DNA from: Thermoplasmatales archaeon
GTDB taxonomy: Archaea > Thermoplasmatota > JASEFT01 > JAUWIS01
Direction of reading: 5' to 3'
DNA: 6,671 bases
Assembly (NCBI GenBank): GCA_030019485.1
Contig: JASEEW010000100.1
Span: forward strand, 1-6,671
The translations under genes and the position numbers were made by a program. The notes under the pieces were generated by a model. That model made no database searches and was not told the origin of the DNA. It saw only the letters and a program-made list of their open reading frames with translations. Shown here piece by piece: positions 1-5,123 of this stretch; the first letter of the stretch is position 1, and each line of letters begins with the position of its first letter.

Positions 1-47
1 TTCGCAAATGGTCATTTATGCCTTTTTCCAACACGCACCAAAAAATG

Positions 48-61
48 CAAAAACATATATT
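48..61 (+). promoter_or_regulatory. Probable BRE/TATA promoter of the AMMECR1 gene
   Basis: The stretch CAAAAACATATATT has an A-rich BRE-like part followed by a TATA-like part centred near 58. A start of transcription about 26 bases downstream (near 84) would give a leader of about 10 bases that begins at the GGTGAG ribosome binding site (85-90). The same nine bases CAAAAACAT occur in the histone promoter, and in both cases the first C lies 37 bases upstream of the first G of the SD sequence. That equal spacing is the main support. The transcription start is inferred, not seen. Confidence 0.5.
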
Positions 62-93
62 CTTTCTACATCCTTTCATGTTTCGGTGAGTTT

Positions 94-687
94 TTGTTCT
101 CAAAAGAAGAAGGTATGGCTGCGGTAAAAATCGCAAGAAATGTCATAGAAAAATATGTTAAAAATGAAGAAGTAACGATAAAGGATTATCCTGAAAATTT
201 CACAAAAAAATCAGGTGTTTTTGTCACAATAAACACATACCCAAAAAAGGAATTAAGGGGATGCATAGGATACCCTGAGCCTGTTATGAGGTTGATTGAT
301 GCAGTAATTGATTCAGCAAAAAATGCGTGCAGGGACCCGCGATTCCCGCCCTTGAAGGAAGATGAATTAAGCAATGTTGTTATTGAGGTCAGTCTGCTCA
401 CCCCACCTGAGCTGATAAAAATAGGTAATCCAAAAAACTATCCTGAAAAAATAAAAATAGGCAGGGATGGTCTGATAGCGGAATCAGGTTTTTACAGAGG
501 TCTTCTTCTCCCCCAGGTTCCTGTTGAATGGGAATGGGACAAAGAAACATTTCTATCCCATACATGCATGAAGGCAGGGCTCACACCTGATGCATGGCTT
601 GATAAAAGAACAAAAATATATTCATTTCAGGCGCAGATATTCTCAGAGGAAACGCCAAAGGGGAAGGTAAAGGAGAGAGAGTTGTGA
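94..687 (+). CDS. AMMECR1-domain protein (AmmeMemoRadiSam system protein A type)
   Basis: This 197-residue protein is a single AMMECR1 domain close to full archaeal length. The family hallmark LRGCIG is at residues 54-59 with its conserved Cys57. DPRFPPL (81-87), EVSLLTPPE (98-106), GRDGLI (123-128) and LLLPQVPVEW (137-146) follow in the usual order, and the C-terminal CMKAGLTPDAWLD (158-170) also fits. The biochemical role of the family is unsettled. In many prokaryotes it is found with a Memo-like protein and a radical SAM protein (the AmmeMemoRadiSam set), but neither is in this window. The start is a TTG at 94 with GGTGAG four bases upstream. An in-frame ATG at 115 exists, but starting there would remove part of the N-terminal helix (FSKEEG before MAAVKIAR) seen in archaeal relatives. 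There is no in-frame start further upstream near the SD. Confidence 0.93.
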   Translation: MFSKEEGMAAVKIARNVIEKYVKNEEVTIKDYPENFTKKSGVFVTINTYPKKELRGCIGYPEPVMRLIDAVIDSAKNACRDPRFPPLKEDELSNVVIEVSLLTPPELIKIGNPKNYPEKIKIGRDGLIAESGFYRGLLLPQVPVEWEWDKETFLSHTCMKAGLTPDAWLDKRTKIYSFQAQIFSEETPKGKVKEREL

Positions 688-688
688 T

Positions 689-753
689 TAGTAGTTAGGG
701 GTTAGGGGCTAGGGATTAGGGAAATGTTCCCTGACTACTGACCCCTATCTCCT
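689..753. repeat. Heptad-periodic G-rich repeat with imperfect hairpin
   Basis: Five consecutive 7-base units (TAGTAGT, TAGGGGT, TAGGGGC, TAGGGAT, TAGGGAA) run from 689 to 723. After a short loop, complementary C-rich heptads follow (CCCTGAC, TACTGAC, CCCTATC). Bases 698-721 can fold back on 729-752 with a 7-base loop (722-728), about four mismatches and some G-T pairs. The repeat begins one base after the TGA stop of the AMMECR1 gene. Similar units occur at 3703-3775 and 6261-6300. An RNA hairpin at the 3' end of the AMMECR1 transcript is possible. Whether it terminates transcription is unknown. Confidence 0.8.
698..721 (+). other. Potential G-quadruplex, telomere-like
   Basis: Four G-tracts of 4, 4, 3 and 3 bases are separated by loops TTA, CTA and ATTA, which meets the usual G3+N1-7 quadruplex pattern. 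It closely resembles vertebrate telomere repeats in sequence. It lies on the coding strand just downstream of the AMMECR1 stop, inside the left arm of the hairpin, so a quadruplex and the hairpin would compete. Formation in the cell is not shown. Confidence 0.5.
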
Positions 754-755
754 TT

Positions 756-785
756 TACGCACCTTAAACCTTAAACCTTTATAAT
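756..785 (+). promoter_or_regulatory. Probable pyrC promoter built on a duplicated 20-base block
   Basis: Bases 756-775 (TACGCACCTTAAACCTTAAA) are repeated exactly, in inverted orientation, upstream of serC at 6259-6240. The block holds three tandem heptads ACCTTAA, ACCTTAA, ACCTTTA (761-781). The second CTTAAA starts at 770, 27 bases before the first pyrC ATG (797) and 30 before the second (800). That is the right distance for a TATA box of a leaderless transcript; pdxS has CTTAAA 29 bases before its ATG. The more TATA-like TTTATAAT at 778-785 is too close to the start codon to be the box unless the spacing is unusual. Confidence 0.5.
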
Positions 786-796
786 CCTATTCAGTT

Positions 797-2035
797 ATGA
801 TGGATTTAGTTGTAGAAGGAAACCTTTACCTGAAAGGCGAGATAATAAAGGGCTGTGTTGGAATTGAGGATGGAAAAATAAAAGCAGTTAAGAAGATCCT
901 TAAAGGAGACGAGAAACTTGATTTTGGTGAAAAACTGATAATGCCTGCTGGTGTTGATGCGCATGTTCATTTCAGGGACCCTGGATTCACATATAAGGAG
1001 GATTTCAGCACCGGCTCCATGTCTGCTGCTTTTGGTGGAATATCCTGTGTTCTTGACATGCCGAACACAAAACCAAAGGTGAATACTGCAAATGTTTTTA
1101 AAGAAAAACTGGGCATAGCAAAAGGAAAATCTTATGTTGACTTTGGTTTGTATGCTGATGGTAACAGTGATGAAATTGAGAATTTAGGGAAAATCTGCAC
1201 TGGTTTCAAGATTTATTCATATGAAATGGATGATAATTTGCTGGAAAAAAAATTAAATGAGATAGAAAAAACAGGGAAAACAGTGGCTGTTCATGGTGAG
1301 GATAAAAATTTTTTTAGGGAAATGAAAACCTCAAACCTTTCTGATTATCTGCATTCAAGGCCAAACGAGGCGGAGGAAAAAATGATTCAGAAAATTGTTT
1401 CAATGAACAAAAAAAATGTTCATATCTGTCATATCTCAGCAAAGGAATCAATCAATATTTTAAAAAACAACGGTGTTACTTCTGAGGTCACACCCCATCA
1501 TCTTTTACTGAATATTGATTCTGATTTAGGTCCAAAAGGAAAGGTGAACCCACCGCTCAGAACTGAAAAGGATAATGAGGCATTATGGGATGCGCTGAGA
1601 AATGGAACAATAGACATTGTTGCATCTGACCATGCGCCGCACACCCTGGAGGAAAAACAGGAGTTTGATGATGCATCACCCGGTGTTCCAGGTGTTGAAA
1701 CAACCCTGCCAATAATGATGTATTTTACGAAAAATGAAAAAATATCTTTGAGCAGGGTTGTGAATGCAGTTTGTGAAAAGCCAAGTGAAATCTTTGGTTT
1801 GAACAAAGGAAAAATAAAAGAGGGTTCTGATGCTGATTTGATTGTTTTTGATTTGAAGAATGAGAAAAAAATCAGTGCCAATATGCTTCATTCAAAATGC
1901 GGCTGGACACCTTTTGAAAACTTCCATGGAGTATTCCCTGTTTGCACAATAATAAGAGGAGAAATTGTTGTTGAAAACAATGAAATCATGGTTAATCCTG
2001 GGTTTGGGAAGTTTGCAGGTGAAAAATATGCTTGA
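797..2035 (+). CDS. pyrC: Dihydroorotase
   Basis: This 412-residue cyclic amidohydrolase closes carbamoyl-aspartate to dihydroorotate, the third step of pyrimidine synthesis. The metal-binding motif DAHVHFRDPG is at residues 54-63 (His56, His58). MPNT (88-91) follows. Lys138 in GFKIY is the likely carboxylated bridging lysine. His166 and His212 (CHIS, 211-214) are candidate metal ligands. PHHLLL (233-238), NPPLR (251-255) and the active-site DIVASDHAPH (273-282, Asp278) are intact, as is PGVPGVET (295-302). All residues expected for an active enzyme are present, so this is not an inactive DHOase homologue. Two ATGs stand in tandem at 797 and 800; no SD is near, so the mRNA is probably leaderless. 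Promoter spacing slightly favours 800. The 3' end overlaps the next gene by 8 bases. Confidence 0.95.
   Translation: MMDLVVEGNLYLKGEIIKGCVGIEDGKIKAVKKILKGDEKLDFGEKLIMPAGVDAHVHFRDPGFTYKEDFSTGSMSAAFGGISCVLDMPNTKPKVNTANVFKEKLGIAKGKSYVDFGLYADGNSDEIENLGKICTGFKIYSYEMDDNLLEKKLNEIEKTGKTVAVHGEDKNFFREMKTSNLSDYLHSRPNEAEEKMIQKIVSMNKKNVHICHISAKESINILKNNGVTSEVTPHHLLLNIDSDLGPKGKVNPPLRTEKDNEALWDALRNGTIDIVASDHAPHTLEEKQEFDDASPGVPGVETTLPIMMYFTKNEKISLSRVVNAVCEKPSEIFGLNKGKIKEGSDADLIVFDLKNEKKISANMLHSKCGWTPFENFHGVFPVCTIIRGEIVVENNEIMVNPGFGKFAGEKYA
2017..2022 (+). promoter_or_regulatory. Ribosome binding site inside the pyrC 3' end
   Basis: AGGTGA lies within the last codons of pyrC, five bases before the ATG at 2028. 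It fixes the start of the membrane protein gene there rather than at the upstream in-frame codon at 1965, which has no such site and would add 21 residues unlike the family. Confidence 0.75.
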
Positions 2036-2504
2036 AATACTTCCCAGGTGGCTTGTTATACTTTTGATTTCAATGCTGCCTATTGTTGAGTTAAGGGGTG
2101 CAATACCAGTAGCGCTGGGCGCCTATGACATGAATCCCTGGATTGTTTTTCCGCTTGCGGTTATTGGAAACATGCTCCCTGTACCGTTTATTCTGCTGTT
2201 TTTCGGGTATGCGGAAAAATATTTGAGGAAATACAAAAGATTTGACAGGTTTTTCAACAGACTTTTTGAGAAAACAAGGAAAAGAGCAAATGAAAAAATA
2301 AAAAGATATGAAACAATTGGGCTGCTTGTTTTTGTTGCAGTACCATTACCATTCACAGGTGCATGGACCGGGTCGCTCATTGCCTATTTATTTGGCCTAA
2401 AATTCTGGAAATCTGTTTTTGTAATATTCATGGGTGTTATTGTTGCTGGTTTTATTGTTACCGCTGTGTGCATCACAGGGAAGGCTGTCTGGCTACTTCT
2501 CTAA
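2028..2504 (+). CDS. Small multi-drug export family membrane protein (COG2426-like)
   Basis: This 158-residue integral membrane protein has the family signatures ELRGAIPVAL (21-30) near the first membrane segment and PLPFTGAWTGSLIAYLFG (106-123) in the second half. Hydrophobic stretches lie at about 8-20, 38-60, 97-121 and 128-150. Between them is a strongly basic cytoplasmic-type loop (about 62-96, many Lys and Arg). The family name comes from early homology to small exporters, and I know of no settled substrate, so a drug-export role should not be assumed. The chosen ATG has AGGTGA five bases upstream and overlaps pyrC by 8 bases, which suggests translational coupling. There is no obvious functional link to pyrimidine synthesis. 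The stop is seven bases from the stop of the convergent histone gene. Confidence 0.88.
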   Translation: MLEILPRWLVILLISMLPIVELRGAIPVALGAYDMNPWIVFPLAVIGNMLPVPFILLFFGYAEKYLRKYKRFDRFFNRLFEKTRKRANEKIKRYETIGLLVFVAVPLPFTGAWTGSLIAYLFGLKFWKSVFVIFMGVIVAGFIVTAVCITGKAVWLLL

Positions 2505-2511
2505 AAATCAA

Positions 2512-2715
2512 CTAAACCCTTTTCGCAGCCAGTTTTATATCCTCAGCGCTTACTGTTTCCCTTCCAGCGTACTCGCAAAGTTTCACTGCCTCAGAAGCAA
2601 CCTTTCCTGCATACTCCTCAAGCAGGGATGCAAGATATTTTTTTGCATCTGATGACATTCTTTCTGCGCCAGCGCTCTTGATAATTCTTCCAACAGGTGC
2701 CAATGAAAGCTCCAT
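2512..2715 (-). CDS. Archaeal histone (HMf family)
   Basis: This 67-residue protein is a complete single histone fold that wraps DNA as dimers and higher oligomers. It begins MELSLAPVGRIIKSAGAERM, close to HMfB of Methanothermus, with no tails. Conserved DNA-contact and core residues include Arg10, Lys13, Gly16, Arg19, Arg52, Thr54 and Asp59. The loop-2 motif reads GRET (51-54) where HMfA and HMfB have GRKT, so a positive residue at the DNA surface has become negative. Of the three stacking pairs I recall for HMfB (14-48, 30-61, 34-65), only Glu34-Lys65 seems kept. The frame continues four codons upstream to a TTG at 2727, but the ATG at 2715 matches the family start exactly and has GGTGA five bases upstream. 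The gene is divergent from pdxS and convergent with the membrane protein gene. Confidence 0.95.
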   Translation of the reverse strand: MELSLAPVGRIIKSAGAERMSSDAKKYLASLLEEYAGKVASEAVKLCEYAGRETVSAEDIKLAAKRV

Positions 2716-2720
2716 TTTTT

Positions 2721-2725
2721 TCACC
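2721..2725 (-). promoter_or_regulatory. Ribosome binding site of the histone gene
   Basis: On the minus strand the sequence reads GGTGA, five A residues, then ATG (2715). The site decides between the ATG and the upstream TTG or GTG codons, which it overlaps. Confidence 0.75.
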
Positions 2726-2747
2726 AAGTTTGTATTGACTGCTGGGG

Positions 2748-2762
2748 TAATAAATGTTTTTG
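2748..2762 (-). promoter_or_regulatory. Probable BRE/TATA promoter of the histone gene
   Basis: The minus strand reads CAAAAACATTTATTA from 2762 to 2748. The TATA-like TTTATTA is centred near 2751, so transcription would start near 2725, at the GGTGA. The leader would be about 10 bases. CAAAAACAT is shared with the AMMECR1 promoter at the same distance from the SD. Confidence 0.5.
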
Positions 2763-2763
2763 A

Positions 2764-2780
2764 TTAATAAAACTTAAAAT
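2764..2780 (+). promoter_or_regulatory. Probable leaderless promoter of pdxS
   Basis: An A-rich BRE-like stretch leads into CTTAAAAT (2773-2780). The box centre is about 26 bases before the pdxS ATG at 2802, and no GGTGA-type site precedes that ATG. Transcription probably starts at or next to the start codon. The element abuts the histone promoter, so the two genes share a compact divergent promoter region. Confidence 0.5.
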
Positions 2781-2801
2781 ACCCAAGACACATGCAGTAT
2801 T

Positions 2802-3695
2802 ATGGTTGAACTAAAAAAACTCAGATTCGGCTCTGAACTTATTAAGCGTGGTTTTGCAAAGATGCAGAAGGGCGGTGTAATCATGGATGTTGTTGATGCA
2901 AAGCAGGCGAGGATTGCTGAGAACGCTGGTGCGGTTGCTGTGATGGCGCTTGAAAGGGTACCTGCTGACATAAGAAAAGAAGGCGGCGTTGCCAGGATGG
3001 CTGACCCATTAAAAGTAAAAGAAATCATGCGCAGTGTTTCCATACCTGTTATGGCTAAATGCAGGATCGGGCATTTTGCTGAGGCGCAGGTTCTTGAATC
3101 ACTCGGTGTTGACATGGTTGATGAATCAGAGGTTCTCACGCCTGCTGACCCATTCAGGCATGTTGACAAGAAAAAATTCAGGGTTCCTTTTGTTTGCGGT
3201 GCACGCAATCTTGGAGAGGCACTGAGGAGAATCCATGAGGGTGCTGCTATGATTAGAACAAAAGGTGAGGCAGGCACAGGGAATGTTGTTGAGGCTGTGA
3301 GGCATCAGAGAACAATGGTTAGTGAGATTGAAAATTTGAAGAAAATGAATGAGAAAAAACTGAAAAAAATTGCAAGGGAGTACATGGTTCCTGTTTCTCT
3401 TGTTAAAGAGGTAAAAAAGATGCAAAGATTACCTGTTGTAAACTTTGCTGCTGGGGGCATTGCAACACCTGCTGATGCTTCTCTCATGATGCAGCTTGGA
3501 AGTGATGGTGTCTTTGTAGGCTCAGGGATATTCAAATCCAGTAATCCTGAGAAAAGGGCAAAGGCGATTGTTGACGCGGTTGCTCATTTCAATGACCCAA
3601 AAATTATCGGGAAAGTTTCTTCTGGTCTTGGTGAAGCAATGAAAGGTCTTGAGATAGAAAAACTTGATAAAAAACTGCAGGAGAGGGGAGTGTAG
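2802..3695 (+). CDS. pdxS: Pyridoxal 5'-phosphate synthase, synthase subunit PdxS
   Basis: This 297-residue (beta/alpha)8 barrel makes PLP from ribose 5-phosphate, glyceraldehyde 3-phosphate and ammonia, the ammonia being supplied by the glutaminase PdxT. The length is normal for the family. Asp29 (IMDVVDAKQARIAE, 27-40), the Schiff-base Lys86 in VMAKCRIGHF (83-92) and the second catalytic Lys154 in IRTKGEAGTGNVVEA (151-165) are all in place. DESEVLTPADPF (107-118) and AAGGIATPADA (216-226) are also intact, and the C-terminal part KGLEIEKL (281-288) is normal. The usual partner pdxT is not in this window, so it must be elsewhere, or ammonia is used directly. The mRNA is probably leaderless. 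The gene converges on the DUF1015 gene across a repeat hairpin. Confidence 0.97.
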   Translation: MVELKKLRFGSELIKRGFAKMQKGGVIMDVVDAKQARIAENAGAVAVMALERVPADIRKEGGVARMADPLKVKEIMRSVSIPVMAKCRIGHFAEAQVLESLGVDMVDESEVLTPADPFRHVDKKKFRVPFVCGARNLGEALRRIHEGAAMIRTKGEAGTGNVVEAVRHQRTMVSEIENLKKMNEKKLKKIAREYMVPVSLVKEVKKMQRLPVVNFAAGGIATPADASLMMQLGSDGVFVGSGIFKSSNPEKRAKAIVDAVAHFNDPKIIGKVSSGLGEAMKGLEIEKLDKKLQERGV

Positions 3696-3702
3696 AATGT
3701 AT

Positions 3703-3775
3703 AGTGGTTAGTAGCCAGTATCTAGGGGTCAGGGTATTGTTTCCCTAACCCCTGACTACTAGCCCCTAACTACTC
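3703..3775. repeat. Heptad repeat forming a long hairpin between convergent genes
   Basis: The left arm 3703-3734 has heptads TAGTGGT, TAGTAGC, CAGTATC, TAGGGGT. It pairs with the right arm 3743-3774 around an 8-base loop (3735-3742). Of 32 positions I count 24 Watson-Crick pairs, two G-T pairs and six mismatches, the best part being GGGGTCAGGG against CCCTAACCCC. Read on the minus strand the right arm begins GAGTAGTTAGGGG (3775-3763), which shares 12 bases with 690-701 and 12 with 6261-6272. The repeat includes the TAG stop of the DUF1015 gene. It may act as a two-way transcript end, but there is no strong T-tract on either side. Confidence 0.8.
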
Positions 3776-5110
3776 ATCAATAACATTCATCACAAGACCT
3801 GTAATTTGCTTTGGGTAGAAGTATGTTGATTTCTGGGGCATGTTTTCATTGGTTTCTGATACTGATTTAAGCTCATCAAGTGTTGTTGCATTCAAAAAAA
3901 GTGAAAGTTGATACTTTCCTTCATCAACAAGTTTTACTGCCTCATCCTCATCCCTTGTGTATTTTACATGCTTTTCCACATCAGTTATGCCAAGGATTTT
4001 CTCTATGATAAGGGTATGCAGTATTGAGACATCAAGTTTGCGCAGTACCTCTGAGCCTACACCAAACTGGTTTATGACACTGATGTCTTTTAATGTGAGC
4101 AGGTAGCATTTTTTGTCATGATAAAGCGCAAACACCTTTTTATTTTTCTTTTCTTTCAGCATGTCCACAATTTTTTCATTGTATGGAAAGTACTTTCCAT
4201 ACACTCGAAAACTTTTCTTTAATTTCTTTGAAAAAGTTTTCTCGGGCAGGGTTATTTTTTCAACATCAAAAAACCCTTTTAATTTCTCTAATGTTTCATC
4301 AATATTCAGCTCTGGAATATTGTATATCAGCCTGTGGGTTGGCAGGATGCTGAGGCGCTCATCCATGTTGTTGAACTGAACCATCATATAATTGAAAAGT
4401 TCGTTTCCTTTGAAACCGGGATGTTTTTCCCTCATGTAGTTTCTGTAGTTCAATGCTGTCTCATATCTGTGATGGCCGTCTGCTATGAACAGGGGTTTTT
4501 GCTTCATTTTTTTTACTATTTCATCAATATCAGCCCTGCAGGTTACTGTCCAAAGCCTGTGCACAACATCATTGTACTTTGCCTCATAATCAGGTTTTCC
4601 TTTTGAGTTTCTATCAAGAATTTCATCAATTTTTTTTTCAGGGTCAGAGTACAAGAGAAATATCTGGTCAAAGTTTGCATTGCAGGTTTTCATGAGTTTT
4701 AATCTGTCTTCCTTTGGTTTTGAAAGTGTTTTCTCATGCCTTTTCACTTTCCCTGTTTCGTACCCTTCAAGTTTAAGCAGTGCTATGAATCCCCTCATTT
4801 TTTTATTTTTACCATTTATTGTATAATCCTCCTCATAAACATACATGGAGGGTTTATCTGTTCTTACAAGGATTTTATCATCAATCCATCTATGAAAAAA
4901 ATCTGCTGCCCTTGTGTACCTGCTGTTATTCTCTGTGTCATCTGGATATTCTTTCCCTAAAATGAGCCTTACTATGTTGTACTCACTTTTTTTGTAGAGT
5001 CCCTCCTGCTCCTCCTTTGATATTATATCATAAGGGGGGGCAACAACCATGTTTACATCAACCTTTTCCTTGTTGTATGTAATCCCTTTAAAAGGCGCTA
5101 TATCAACCAT
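3770..5110 (-). CDS. DUF1015 family protein (COG4198-like), serC operon partner
   Basis: This 446-residue protein is a full-length member of an uncharacterised soluble family. Recognisable family motifs are APPYDII (24-30), RHEKTLSKPKEDRLKL (124-139), FIADGHHRYETALNY (208-222), ILPTHRLIY (255-263) and the C-terminal MPQKSTYFYPKQITGLV (424-440). The family is sometimes annotated as an HD-type hydrolase, but I see no HD-domain pattern. The ADGHHR segment resembles the nucleotide-binding loop of the ParB/sulfiredoxin superfamily, which includes free-serine kinases such as SerK. This resemblance is by eye only. The gene follows serC by 13 bases with its own GGTGA, so both are probably one transcript. 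A role in serine or phosphoserine metabolism is inferred from this context. A run of seven G at 5034-5040 lies in the codons for Pro25-Pro26; the frame is intact. Confidence 0.9.
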   Translation of the reverse strand: MVDIAPFKGITYNKEKVDVNMVVAPPYDIISKEEQEGLYKKSEYNIVRLILGKEYPDDTENNSRYTRAADFFHRWIDDKILVRTDKPSMYVYEEDYTINGKNKKMRGFIALLKLEGYETGKVKRHEKTLSKPKEDRLKLMKTCNANFDQIFLLYSDPEKKIDEILDRNSKGKPDYEAKYNDVVHRLWTVTCRADIDEIVKKMKQKPLFIADGHHRYETALNYRNYMREKHPGFKGNELFNYMMVQFNNMDERLSILPTHRLIYNIPELNIDETLEKLKGFFDVEKITLPEKTFSKKLKKSFRVYGKYFPYNEKIVDMLKEKKNKKVFALYHDKKCYLLTLKDISVINQFGVGSEVLRKLDVSILHTLIIEKILGITDVEKHVKYTRDEDEAVKLVDEGKYQLSLFLNATTLDELKSVSETNENMPQKSTYFYPKQITGLVMNVIDE

Positions 5111-5114
5111 ACTT

Positions 5115-5119
5115 TCACC
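5115..5119 (-). promoter_or_regulatory. Ribosome binding site of the DUF1015 gene
   Basis: GGTGA on the minus strand lies four bases before the ATG at 5110, inside the 13-base gap after serC. There is no room for a separate promoter in the gap, which supports co-transcription with serC. Confidence 0.7.
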
Positions 5120-5123
5120 ATGA

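Noticed and set aside
1..15. Possible divergent minus-strand gene start (ATG at 15)
   Set aside because: Only five codons are visible and no clear GGTGA site precedes it. This is too little to call.
1965..2027. Upstream start for the membrane protein gene that would add 21 residues
   Set aside because: The added sequence is pyrC coding DNA in another frame and not family-like. The ATG at 2028 has AGGTGA at ideal spacing.
2434..2652. Open frame on the plus strand antisense to the histone gene
   Set aside because: It has low-complexity Cys/Leu/Ser-rich translation and no SD, and lies over two well-supported genes. It is a shadow frame.
2716..2727. TTG or GTG start for the histone gene
   Set aside because: The ATG at 2715 gives the exact HMf-type N-terminus, and the GGTGA for it overlaps the TTG and GTG codons.
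2792..2809. Five-codon upstream ORF (MQYYG) overlapping the pdxS start
   Set aside because: The TATA-like box spacing puts the transcription start at about 2802, so this ATG is probably not in the mRNA. It has no SD either.
5034..5040. Run of seven G in the DUF1015 gene as a phase-variable switch or frameshift
   Set aside because: The frame is intact and encodes the conserved APPYD motif. A housekeeping-type gene is an unlikely phase-variable locus, so nothing supports more than a chance run.
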